A DNA stretch of 64,000 bases, from the NCBI RefSeq assembly GCF_000017685.1, contig NC_010843.1, positions 62,001 to 126,000 of the forward strand. Direction: 5' to 3'. The notes under the pieces were generated by a model, which was not told where the DNA came from, made no database searches, and saw only the letters and a list, made by a program, of their open reading frames with translations. Every line of letters starts with the position of its first letter. Within the stretch, counting starts at the first letter, position 1. A program made the position numbers and the translations under genes. This document shows positions 19,200 to 27,779 of this stretch, in pieces. Source of the stretch: Leptospira biflexa serovar Patoc strain 'Patoc 1 (Paris)' (GTDB lineage: Bacteria > Spirochaetota > Leptospiria > Leptospirales > Leptospiraceae).

Positions 19200-19859
19200 T
19201 TAATGGTGTATATTAGGTGTGGAGCTAGACGATTGGTTGTGTTTCCCACTCGTGATAAAACTTGCATGGATTTCTTTGGAAAGGATTTCCAATTGCCCAA
19301 TCACTAGTTTCATTTTACGTGTGAAGTAGTTATTTGCCATTACCACAGGGATCGCCACAGCAAGGCCTGCAGCTGTCGCAAGGAGTGCAGTCGAGATACT
19401 TCGCATCACCACTTCAGCTCCAGAGTTCCCTAATGTCCCCAAACCATAAAATGCTTTGATGACCCCAAGAACTGTTCCCAAAAGTCCAATAAACGGAGTG
19501 TTGTTCCCGAGTGTATTCAAGATGGGAAGGCGTTCTTCTAAACTGAGTTTTTCTTTTAGAATTTTCCCTTCCATGAGCTCAGATAAACCCTTGTGGTTTT
19601 CCTTTTCACGCTCTAATACAAAATGAATGAAACGAGTGTAAGAATTTTCCATAGGATGGCTTTCGAGTAATTTCTCAGTGCCTTTTAGATCTCGGTGGCG
19701 GATGAGGAGGGTGAGTGAATCAAGTAACGATTCTGATTCTTTGTTAAAATTGCGTTTATAGACAATCAACCTTTCGATGAATACAGCAATGGCGAGGATG
19801 CTCGCGAGTAACATAACGAGGAAGATGATTTTTTCCCCAATGTCTACGAATTCTTGCAT
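19200..19859 (-). CDS. exbB: ExbB/TolQ/MotA-family proton channel
   Basis: The 219-residue product has three membrane segments, the first near residues 8-30 (IIFLVMLLASILAIAVFIER). The family core is RLPILNTLGNNTPFIGLLGT followed by VLGVIKAFYGLG and LLATAAGLAVAIPVVMANNYF. The ATG at 19859 gives a normal ExbB N terminus; the open frame extends a further 77 codons but those residues look non-family. It should form the motor channel that energises TonB, and an ExbD partner would be expected. None is encoded next to it. Confidence 0.9.
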   Translation of the reverse strand: MQEFVDIGEKIIFLVMLLASILAIAVFIERLIVYKRNFNKESESLLDSLTLLIRHRDLKGTEKLLESHPMENSYTRFIHFVLEREKENHKGLSELMEGKILKEKLSLEERLPILNTLGNNTPFIGLLGTVLGVIKAFYGLGTLGNSGAEVVMRSISTALLATAAGLAVAIPVVMANNYFTRKMKLVIGQLEILSKEIHASFITSGKHNQSSSSTPNIHH

Positions 19860-19982
19860 TTTGGAACCTTCTAACGGACAGAATCCAATCCCTGGGACTA
19901 CAATCAAAGAGAAAATTTGCAGAAAAAGAACTTCGGTTGATCCCAAGTCCACCTCAAAGAAAGAATGATTCCAAGGATTGGT

Positions 19983-21845
19983 ATGAAGGCAAAAAACATT
20001 CTTCTGAACAGTTTTGGGGTTCTTTTTTTTGGTTTCGGCGTTTTTCTCGTCGTGTTCTATGCTACAAAATCTTGGGAGACCTTTCTCCAAATTTGTCCGA
20101 ACAAGGACTTTTTGTCTTGGGATGAAAATATACGACTAAACCAAGTCCTCGATCAGTATGTGGATTTTCGAAACGGGAATTGGTTTTACGGAGTGATGCC
20201 ATTTTTAGAAAGCCCTACTTGGCCACCACTACGATCCATTTTAACGTTTGTTACATTGTATTTGCCGATTGATACTTTGGAAACGTATAGAGATTCCTTT
20301 TTGGGTTTGTTCTTTTTAATTTTGGTTTACCCAAGTTTGGTTTATACATCCTTTCGTATGACCAAATCTGTTTTTTGGTCGGGTTTATTTTCTAGCTTAG
20401 TATTTATCTTAACCATTCAAACCGTGGAAGTGCCAGCGTATTCTCTCTCTTCCATGTTAGAAACCCAATCCATGTTTTTCCTTTTACTCTCCATTTATAC
20501 AATTTATCGTTTGTATGACAGAGACAATCGTGAACAAGAGATTGATGGAACGACCAAATGGATGGTATTTTTTTCCTTATTTGGTTTTTATTTCACAAAG
20601 TATCCCTATGGAATTTTGTTTTTCATGGCATGTTTTGCTTATGAACTCATTCGTTCCCCTGGGAAATATAAAGAAGTTTTGTTGTATCTACTCAAACATT
20701 ATGCGAAAGGAATCCGACTCCTGTATCTTGTGTTTGTTGTGCTCATGGTATTTTCGCTGCCAGTGCTCCGTGTTGTCACAAAAATTAATTTAAATCAAAA
20801 GAGTTTCAAACAGTTTATGTTTGGAATCACCTTGGTGTTGTTTGTTGACCTTTCCATTTATTTTTTTAGAAACCGAGATGCCTTAAAAAAAATATTCCCA
20901 AAAACCGCAGTTGTGCTTTGGGCCTATGCCATTTCCCCAGCGTTTTTATGGTTATTTTTAAACCCTGATCGAGTGAACGCCCTCATCGATGCCCAGATGA
21001 TTGTGAATGCCTACACCAGAAGTTTTTTCCTCACTCTTTGGACTGAACCAGGAAAGGACCCATCTGTTCCCGGTGTGTTTGATTTCATATGGGGATTTCG
21101 CACCTTAGTTTTATTTTCCGCATTGTCCTTGTTATACTTTTTTGTGCGCACAAAAGAATCCATTTGGAATAAAATCAAAGACCCACTTGTGGCGGGAACT
21201 TTCATTTTATTTTTGGAACTTCTGATTTTAGAACTCACAACGGGGAATAAACAACCACGCCATGTATTACAATTCATCCCGTCCATTGGTCTTGTTGGAT
21301 TTTTATGGATTTTACGGCTCACTCAACTTGCAGAAAACAAAGTCCAAAAACTCACTTCGGTATTCGTAATCGTTCTTACAACCGTATTTGTGTTTTATAA
21401 TTCGATGTATGAACAAGGGATTTTATCAGGAAAGTTTTATGATTCCAAAATGTTTTGTTACCGTGGGATGAATGCGGGCGACTTCCAACCAGCGAGGGAG
21501 ATTGCAGAACACATTGCCCCCGAAAAAAAATACATTCTCATCAATGCCTTCCATTTTCAGGAAAAATACGAAACCAAAGGAAGAGTTTTAGCATCTGATT
21601 TTGATCTCGCGATGAAACTTCGCACCTACAAACAAGGGATGGTACGAAATGACAACAAATACCGATGGAAAGATTGGACAAACTTTGATTCTGTTCTTTT
21701 ATTGAGTGATGTTTGCCCTGAACCTTTTGTTGAAGAAAAATTTGAAAATCGAACAAAAATGTTGAACAGTAAGTCAACATTGCTGTCTACTTACAGAGAG
21801 AGTACTGGTATTGCTTGTTTACAGGAATACAAACTCATCAAATAG
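19983..21845 (+). CDS. Polytopic membrane protein, GT-C glycosyltransferase-like
   Basis: This 620-residue protein has about 10-12 membrane segments. A short periplasmic loop with WDENIRLNQVLDQYVDFRNG follows the first segment, and a soluble C-terminal region of about 130 residues is present. The acidic WDE loop after TM1 and the overall layout resemble GT-C (ArnT/PMT-like, GT39/GT83) transferases, which use polyprenyl-phosphate sugars. I have no decisive motif, so the substrate is open. The start at 19983 has AAGGA five bases upstream; an alternative ATG at 19965 would add six residues. It starts 124 bp from the exbB start in divergent orientation and ends 12 bp before the RND gene. Confidence 0.7.
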   Translation: MKAKNILLNSFGVLFFGFGVFLVVFYATKSWETFLQICPNKDFLSWDENIRLNQVLDQYVDFRNGNWFYGVMPFLESPTWPPLRSILTFVTLYLPIDTLETYRDSFLGLFFLILVYPSLVYTSFRMTKSVFWSGLFSSLVFILTIQTVEVPAYSLSSMLETQSMFFLLLSIYTIYRLYDRDNREQEIDGTTKWMVFFSLFGFYFTKYPYGILFFMACFAYELIRSPGKYKEVLLYLLKHYAKGIRLLYLVFVVLMVFSLPVLRVVTKINLNQKSFKQFMFGITLVLFVDLSIYFFRNRDALKKIFPKTAVVLWAYAISPAFLWLFLNPDRVNALIDAQMIVNAYTRSFFLTLWTEPGKDPSVPGVFDFIWGFRTLVLFSALSLLYFFVRTKESIWNKIKDPLVAGTFILFLELLILELTTGNKQPRHVLQFIPSIGLVGFLWILRLTQLAENKVQKLTSVFVIVLTTVFVFYNSMYEQGILSGKFYDSKMFCYRGMNAGDFQPAREIAEHIAPEKKYILINAFHFQEKYETKGRVLASDFDLAMKLRTYKQGMVRNDNKYRWKDWTNFDSVLLLSDVCPEPFVEEKFENRTKMLNSKSTLLSTYRESTGIACLQEYKLIK

Positions 21846-21857
21846 AGACAAACATTC

Positions 21858-24800
21858 ATGAGTATCGCTTCTTTTTCGATCAAACGACCCATTTTCATTT
21901 CTTCCCTTGTGATCATCATGGTGATCACAGGATACATTTCCTTAAAACGGATTGGTGTGGATTTATTCCCCGACATCAACATTCCCTTCGTTGTGGTGTC
22001 CACAGTCTACCCGGGAGCAGGTCCCGAAGAAATTGAAACTTCCATTTCCAAACCATTGGAAGAGGAACTCAGTTCCATTTCAGGACTCAAAAGGATCACC
22101 TCAAGAAACCAGGAAGGTATCTCCCTTGTATTTGCTGAGTTCAGTTTGACGACTGATATCAAATATGCCGAACAACAAGTACGGGACAAAACGGCAAGGG
22201 TCAAACCCCTCTTTCCTGAATCATCCAAAGAACCACTTGTGCAACGGTTTGATCCATCTGACCAACCCATCATGCGGATTTCATTATTTGCGGACTTACC
22301 AGAAGGGGAACTCTACGATTTAGCCAAAGAAAAAATCAAAACCAAATTGGAACAAGTGAACAATGTGGGAGCTGTGAAAATCATAGGTGGGTCTCGCCGT
22401 GAAATCCACATTGAACTGGATCGAAATAAAATCAATGCCTACCAAGTTCCTGCCCTGGCGATCGGTAACCAAATCAAAAACTCAGGTGTGAATATTCCTG
22501 CAGGGAAAGTAGAAGGGGGGGATAAAGAAACTTCGTTTCGAACCGTTGCAAAGTATGAATCCTTATCCCAAATCGAAAACACTGTTGTGTCCTTTGGGGG
22601 AGAGTTTGGAAGGGGAGTGCTTGTCAAAGACTTAGGGTTAGTGAAAGACACCTTACAAGACCGCCAAACACTTGGTTTGTTGTATGCTCCGATCAAAACA
22701 GAAGAACACGAAGAACCCTCCATCATCGGAAAATTATTATTCAAATACGATGCACCTAAAAAGGAAAGAGTGCAAAAAAAGGCACTTTTCTTAGATGTTT
22801 ACAAACAATCGGGAGCAAACACCGTTGAGGTGGCCGACGGGATCCTTTCCAAAATTGATACCATCAACGACCAAATCAAAGACTATAAAGGGGCTCCCAA
22901 AGTCATCCTCATCCGAGATGGATCCAAATGGATTCGAGCAAACATTGAAGACGTAACCATCGCGATCATTCTCGGGATCTTCCTTGCGGTGCTTGTGGTG
23001 TATTTATTCCTTGGCAATGTCCGTTCCACTTTGATTACAGGAATGGCTCTCCCCAACTCCATGTTAGGTGCCTTTATCATTATGTATGCCATGGGATTTA
23101 CCATGAACGTGATGACTCTACTTGCGCTTTCTTTGGCAGTGGGTCTCCTTGTGGATGATGCCATTGTGGTCCGAGAAAATATCTTTCGTAAACTGGAAGA
23201 AGGGGAGTCGGTGATTGTGGCCGCAAGGAAGGGAACAGAAGAAGTCACTCTTGCTGTGATTGGAACTTCCCTCACCGTGATTGCTGTATTTTTACCGATT
23301 GGATTTTTATCGGGGATTGTGGGTCAGTTCTTTAAACAATTTGGGCTCACCGTTGTGTTTGCGATGATCATCTCTCTTTTTGATGGTCTCACCGTTGCAC
23401 CAATGTTATCTGCCTATTTTGCAGGAAAAAATGACATCCACAAAGAAAAAAATATAGTCCTCCGAAATTTTGATAAGTTCCAGGATTTTTTGGACAGAAT
23501 GTACGGTATCATTATGAAGTTTGCCCTAAAAAAACCATGGGCAATCATCTTGCTTACTTTTTTAACCCTAATCACTAGTATCTTCTCATTGGCATTTGTG
23601 AAAAAAACCTTTCTCCCTGCCAATGACCAAGGGGAATTTATGGTGAATGTGGAAATGGCACCAGGGACTTCATTGCATGGGACCTCCGAAATGGTGGAAC
23701 AGATCCAAAATGAAATCATAAAAAATGTCCCTGAGTTAGAACTCCTCGCAACAGTCGTTGGGAATAATGATGGTGAGTCAAACATCGCAACCATTGGAGT
23801 GGCTCTGCTTCCATCTGAGTATCGAAAACGTACCACAGGCGATGTGAAAGACCAAATCCGTGATGTTCTGAAAGCCTACCCACAAGCAAGGCCAAAGGTG
23901 AATGACTATTCGGCGATCGGTGGTGGAGTGCAATACCCTTTTAACCTAAACCTTAAAGGGGAAAACTTAAAAGATTTGGAAACATATTCTTTTAAAGTCA
24001 TGGAAGAACTCCGAAAAATTCCTGACCTGACCGATGTGGATACAACCTACAGAACAGGAAAACCAGAATTCCAAGTGGTTCCTGACCGTGCCAAAATGCA
24101 AACTGTAGGTGTGGTTGCGGGAGTCATGGGGGCCGAACTTCGTTACCACATTGAAGGTGGGGAAGTGGCCAAGTATTTGGAAAACGGAATTGAATATGAT
24201 GTGAGACTCCGCCTCCGAGAAGACCAACGAAACTTACGTAAGTCATTTTATGAAACAAGAGTTCCCAATATCCAAAACAAACTGATCCCCTTAAATGCAA
24301 TTGCTGTTGGAAAGGAAAGTTCCTCCCCTGCCAGGATCATCCGTGAAGACCGCTCTCGAGTGGTTCCCATCAATGCAAACCTTGCACCTGGAGGAGCCAT
24401 TGCTTCCGCCTCAGAATCGGCTGTGAAAATCCTCAAAGATAAATTGCCACCACCACCTGGGATCACGTATTCCTTTGTTGGTCAATCAGAGGACTTTAAA
24501 GAGTTATTACAAAACATAGTCCTTGCCTTTGGAATGGCATTGATCTTCATTTATCTTGTGTTAGCTTCTCTTTATGAATCGTTCATCACACCGATTACGA
24601 TTTTATTTGCCATTCCACCTGCGATTTCGGGTGCTTTTTTTGCCCTCGCATTAACAGGGGAGATGTTGAATTTGTTCAGTATGATTGGACTCATCCTCCT
24701 CATGGGCCTCGTTGCTAAAAACTCGATTTTACTCGTAGACCATGCCATGCTTGCGATGAAAGAACATGGTATGTCAAGAGATGAAGCCATCTTTGACGCT

Positions 24801-25061
24801 GGAGCCAAACGACTCCGGCCGATACTTATGACATCACTTGCCATGATTGCGGGGACATTGCCCATCGCACTAGGAATTGGGGAAGCGTCGAAATCAAGAA
24901 CAGCGATGGGGATTGCCATCATTGGGGGACTTATCCTTTCCACTCTCATCACTCTCATTGTGGTTCCGGCTGTTTTTGGATACATTGACAGGCTTCGTGA
25001 AAAAATTGAAGGCGCCTTCCGACCAGAGTATGAGATCAAACCGGAGGATTTGGAGGGGTAA
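21858..25061 (+). CDS. RND-family efflux transporter (AcrB/HAE1-like)
   Basis: This 1067-residue protein has the complete RND layout. The first membrane helix is followed by a large periplasmic loop, then TM2-6 with the proton-relay acidic pair in SLAVGLLVDDAIVVRENIF. A second loop and TM7-12 follow, including the lysine region LLMGLVAKNSILLVDHAM. Length and motifs match inner-membrane pumps of the AcrB/MdtB class, which export drugs, lipids or other compounds using proton influx. The usual membrane-fusion protein and outer-membrane channel genes are not beside it, so it must pair with distant genes. It follows the polytopic gene by 12 bp and may be co-transcribed with it. Confidence 0.93.
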   Translation: MSIASFSIKRPIFISSLVIIMVITGYISLKRIGVDLFPDINIPFVVVSTVYPGAGPEEIETSISKPLEEELSSISGLKRITSRNQEGISLVFAEFSLTTDIKYAEQQVRDKTARVKPLFPESSKEPLVQRFDPSDQPIMRISLFADLPEGELYDLAKEKIKTKLEQVNNVGAVKIIGGSRREIHIELDRNKINAYQVPALAIGNQIKNSGVNIPAGKVEGGDKETSFRTVAKYESLSQIENTVVSFGGEFGRGVLVKDLGLVKDTLQDRQTLGLLYAPIKTEEHEEPSIIGKLLFKYDAPKKERVQKKALFLDVYKQSGANTVEVADGILSKIDTINDQIKDYKGAPKVILIRDGSKWIRANIEDVTIAIILGIFLAVLVVYLFLGNVRSTLITGMALPNSMLGAFIIMYAMGFTMNVMTLLALSLAVGLLVDDAIVVRENIFRKLEEGESVIVAARKGTEEVTLAVIGTSLTVIAVFLPIGFLSGIVGQFFKQFGLTVVFAMIISLFDGLTVAPMLSAYFAGKNDIHKEKNIVLRNFDKFQDFLDRMYGIIMKFALKKPWAIILLTFLTLITSIFSLAFVKKTFLPANDQGEFMVNVEMAPGTSLHGTSEMVEQIQNEIIKNVPELELLATVVGNNDGESNIATIGVALLPSEYRKRTTGDVKDQIRDVLKAYPQARPKVNDYSAIGGGVQYPFNLNLKGENLKDLETYSFKVMEELRKIPDLTDVDTTYRTGKPEFQVVPDRAKMQTVGVVAGVMGAELRYHIEGGEVAKYLENGIEYDVRLRLREDQRNLRKSFYETRVPNIQNKLIPLNAIAVGKESSSPARIIREDRSRVVPINANLAPGGAIASASESAVKILKDKLPPPPGITYSFVGQSEDFKELLQNIVLAFGMALIFIYLVLASLYESFITPITILFAIPPAISGAFFALALTGEMLNLFSMIGLILLMGLVAKNSILLVDHAMLAMKEHGMSRDEAIFDAGAKRLRPILMTSLAMIAGTLPIALGIGEASKSRTAMGIAIIGGLILSTLITLIVVPAVFGYIDRLREKIEGAFRPEYEIKPEDLEG

Positions 25062-25142
25062 TCTTCATCTTTCCTTTGGATGGGCATTGTGTTTTCGATT
25101 TTAAACTTGCCCAAACTTTGAATTTGGTGTTCTCTAGCAATC

Positions 25143-25505
25143 ATGTCTAGCGAACGCCGCATTTTCAAACGTATCTCTGAAAAAGTCCATCTCACATACC
25201 GTGTGATCCAATCGGGTGCAGCCTCGGCACAGTACCTTCCTAGCGACAAAGGCGAAGGGGATTCGCAAGACATCTCGGAAGGTGGTCTTCTTTTTCGTAC
25301 AAAGGAACCTATGCCACTCGGAACAAGGCTCGAATTGGAACTCAGGTTCCCTGATGTGAAGTACGTATTGTATCCAAAGGCAAAAGTGGTTCGTTTGGAA
25401 GAGTTTGGAGAAGGTGCCTTTTATGAAGTCGGCTTAGAATTTAACCAACTTTTTGAGGACGATAAAAATCTTTTACTCAAACATATCAAACAATTGGAAA
25501 TATAA
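25143..25505 (+). CDS. PilZ-domain protein
   Basis: This 120-residue single-domain protein has the PilZ c-di-GMP binding features. An arginine-rich start (SSERRIFKRISEKVHLTYRV) matches RxxxR, and DISEGGLLF matches D/NxSxxG. The beta-barrel continues to the end (LGTRLELELRFPD, FYEVGLEFNQL). It probably binds cyclic-di-GMP and regulates motility, adhesion or envelope properties. It sits alone between the RND pump and a two-component system, 48 bp before the kinase start, so its target could be the kinase module, but this is not shown. Confidence 0.88.
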   Translation: MSSERRIFKRISEKVHLTYRVIQSGAASAQYLPSDKGEGDSQDISEGGLLFRTKEPMPLGTRLELELRFPDVKYVLYPKAKVVRLEEFGEGAFYEVGLEFNQLFEDDKNLLLKHIKQLEI

Positions 25506-25553
25506 AATCACGAGCAAATCCCACTTACCAGATCATAAAAAGATGGTCATGTT

Positions 25554-26798
25554 ATGATCAAAAGAAAGTTTCATAAACTGATGGGGAAGGATTATGATCC
25601 GATTTCACTCGTCGCCGTATATTCTGAAATTCTAAATAAACTTTATTTATTGGGGTTTGCTTACACTCTTGCCTATGCACATAGTGTTTATTTAGAATGG
25701 GGGAAAGAAGATCCAACCAATTGTTACCTTTCGTTTGTCCAACTTGTGATTAGTTTGGGATTGGTCAGTTTTTCTTTTTTATACAAAGAAGTAACCCAAA
25801 AAACATCAAGAATGGTTCGATTGGCTTTTTTTGTCCTTGTCATTATCGAAATTGAAACAGGATTCCATGATCCAGCGATTCCATATTTTGATCCAAGGAA
25901 TTGGCTCACGATCATTGCACTCATCGGTACATCCTGCTTTTTTTATCCAGGACTTCTTTGGCAATTTATCTTAGAATGGACAATTGTATTTTTTGTTTAT
26001 TTGGTTCGTGTTCAGTTGAAAAATGAAGGTTCCATTCCGATTGAAACATGGAGAGAAATGTCAACAACTGTCCCCTTGTTTATGGTGGCTTTTTTTCTAA
26101 ATCATTGGTGGTTCCAAACACGTTACATTGCCGCCTATCGCGGGATGTTACTCGAAGAAAAACGTAGGACTTTTTTCCAAGACATCCATGACAGTTTAGG
26201 ATCCAAACTCACAGATCTATATTTATTATGCCAATCCATGGATGAAGATCCAAACTCTAACTCATCGGTTCCAATCCAAAAATTAAAAGAACTCTCCAGT
26301 TTCGCCTTACAATCATTAAGGAGCCAGGTGCAAGAAGAAGACCAAAGAGAGATTTTACAAGAATCCCTGATTGATGGGATCCATCTTTTGGTTAAAAAAA
26401 GATACAAAATGTTAGGTCGAGAAATTTTGATCAAACAAGATTCGATTGATGAAAATACACTCATCCAAATCAAAGAACCAGAGTCGGCGCATCATCTATT
26501 ACAAATATTAAAAGAGATCACAACAAATGACTTAAGGCATGGAATGGGAAAAACGATCTGCGAAGTTTGTTTAAATACCGAACAAATCCATATCAATTTT
26601 TATCCAGAAACGATAGAAGCAAATCCTTCGAACCCAATCGAAATAGAAAAGGAAAAGAATATGACTCAATTTACAGAAATTGGACTCGGGGAAAAAGGAA
26701 TCCAACAAAGGATTCAATTCTTACAAGGGAATTTGGAGATTCTATCATCTCCCTACCAAATCAAAATACAATTGCCAATCTCTTTATTTGATCTATGA
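25554..26798 (+). CDS. Membrane histidine kinase, HisKA_3 type, with degenerate ATP-binding domain
   Basis: This 414-residue protein has about six membrane segments in its first 190 residues. The dimerisation and phosphoacceptor site follow: FFQDIHDSLGSKLTDLYLL with His212, the HisKA_3 pattern of NarX/DesK-type kinases. The ATPase domain has a recognisable N-box-like ILKEITTNDLRHGM and a G2-like EIGLGEKGIQQRI. The expected G1 DxGxG box between them is not visible; the stretch reads FYPETIEANPSNPIEIE. Kinase activity is therefore uncertain. Its stop overlaps the response-regulator start by 4 bp (ATGA), so the pair is coupled. The input signal is unknown. Confidence 0.82.
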   Translation: MIKRKFHKLMGKDYDPISLVAVYSEILNKLYLLGFAYTLAYAHSVYLEWGKEDPTNCYLSFVQLVISLGLVSFSFLYKEVTQKTSRMVRLAFFVLVIIEIETGFHDPAIPYFDPRNWLTIIALIGTSCFFYPGLLWQFILEWTIVFFVYLVRVQLKNEGSIPIETWREMSTTVPLFMVAFFLNHWWFQTRYIAAYRGMLLEEKRRTFFQDIHDSLGSKLTDLYLLCQSMDEDPNSNSSVPIQKLKELSSFALQSLRSQVQEEDQREILQESLIDGIHLLVKKRYKMLGREILIKQDSIDENTLIQIKEPESAHHLLQILKEITTNDLRHGMGKTICEVCLNTEQIHINFYPETIEANPSNPIEIEKEKNMTQFTEIGLGEKGIQQRIQFLQGNLEILSSPYQIKIQLPISLFDL

Positions 26799-27451
26799 AC
26801 TCCATCTTGATTGGCATCATCGAAGATAACTTGGATTATTTGAATTCTTTGCTGGAAGTATTGAAACCAAAGGAATCCGTTTCGATCTCCACTTGGAATT
26901 CAGCTGAGGATTTTTATTCGAATCCTCCCAAGGAAGAATTACAACTATTGATCCTTGATATTGGTTTGCCTGGAGAGAGTGGGATAGACGTTTTAAAAAA
27001 ATACCATACAATCGATTCTAGAAAAAGCATCGTGATCTCTTCCCTGCAAACAGATGATGTTATCTTTTCCGCCATCAAATACGGAGCCTCAGGTTATATT
27101 TGGAAATCGGAATTGGACTCTCTCTGGGAAACAATTCAAACCATTGTCGAGGGTGGCAGTGTGATCTCTCCCTCCATCGCAACCAAGGTTTTATTAGCCT
27201 TTCGAAAACCAGAATTGAATCCAAAACCAACGTTCCCGCCCAAAAACCAAACAGGTTTGGAGATTTTGTCTCCCAGAGAAAGGCAAATATTAGAACTCAT
27301 CATCGAAGGGGATTCGCCCCAACAAATTGCCCAGCTCTTTGGGACAACTATTGGAACTGTCAGGCAACAAATCAAAACGATCTATAAAAAACTCCAAGTC
27401 AATACAAGAGTCCAAATGTTAAAAAAGGCTCGTCTGTTTGGTATCTTTTGA
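26795..27451 (+). CDS. NarL/FixJ-family response regulator
   Basis: This 218-residue protein has an N-terminal receiver domain (acidic pocket IIEDNLD with Glu10/Asp11, phosphoacceptor Asp55 in LLILDIGLPG, Lys104 in YIWKSE). The C-terminal LuxR-type HTH (about 152-210) has LSPRERQILELIIEGDSPQQ, IAQLFGTTIGTVRQQIKTIY and KLQVNTRVQ. It should be phosphorylated by the kinase encoded just upstream (4-bp overlap) and act as a DNA-binding transcription factor. All receiver key residues are present, in contrast to the partner kinase whose ATP site is degenerate. Confidence 0.92.
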   Translation: MNSILIGIIEDNLDYLNSLLEVLKPKESVSISTWNSAEDFYSNPPKEELQLLILDIGLPGESGIDVLKKYHTIDSRKSIVISSLQTDDVIFSAIKYGASGYIWKSELDSLWETIQTIVEGGSVISPSIATKVLLAFRKPELNPKPTFPPKNQTGLEILSPRERQILELIIEGDSPQQIAQLFGTTIGTVRQQIKTIYKKLQVNTRVQMLKKARLFGIF

Positions 27452-27745
27452 ATCAAACAGGAATGGATGATTTTATACCATTTGGTAGATAGACGAAGCC
27501 GAAAAAATACCGTATACTTTCCTTCCATTGGAATTGCAAAAGAAAGAAACAAGTCCAAAAGACCAATTGAATCCCTATCTTGGGAATGGCTTACGGATAC
27601 TCTTTTGGTTAGGAGTGTATTGTTTGGTTTTATTTTTACTCAACTTCAAACACTAGTCCCAAACCTGATACGTTTGGAATGTTTTCCATCGGTGATCCGA
27701 AAATCCCATAGAATTTTCCTTTAAATGAATGACAACCTTTACGCG
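27452..27745. other. Intergenic stretch after the response regulator
   Basis: There are 294 bp between the regulator stop and a terminator. One frame is open from an ATG at 27467 to 27724 (85 codons, basic, Arg/Ser/Leu-rich, no family, weak AGGA-like upstream bases). It may be chance. The terminator at 27746 indicates that the regulator transcript extends through this stretch. Confidence 0.5.
27467..27724 (+). CDS. Doubtful small open frame (85 aa)
   Basis: The frame starts 16 bp after the response-regulator stop, preceded by CAGGAATGG, and ends 22 bp before a terminator. It would therefore sit inside the two-component transcript. The protein is basic at the start and has one hydrophobic stretch (LLVRSVLFGFIFTQL). 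I see no family features or repeats. It is listed only because of its position; it could equally be untranslated leader or tail sequence. Confidence 0.2.
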   Translation: MILYHLVDRRSRKNTVYFPSIGIAKERNKSKRPIESLSWEWLTDTLLVRSVLFGFIFTQLQTLVPNLIRLECFPSVIRKSHRIFL

Positions 27746-27779
27746 CACCATCGTGTCAAAAACACGGTGGTGTTTTTTT
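27746..27779 (+). terminator. Rho-independent terminator after the two-component genes
   Basis: CACCATCGTGT (27746-27756) pairs with ACACGGTGGTG (27762-27772) through an 11-bp stem with one G-U pair and a CAAAA loop, followed by seven T. It abuts the 3' end of the convergent meaB gene. Confidence 0.9.

Noticed and set aside
19860..20090. Longer N terminus of exbB from a start at 20090
   Set aside because: The 77 extra residues lack family character and overlap the divergent gene start; the ATG at 19859 gives a standard ExbB N terminus.
21858..25061. RND gene as an orphan anomaly for missing partner genes
   Set aside because: Many bacteria encode the membrane-fusion protein and channel elsewhere, so absence of neighbours is not notable by itself.
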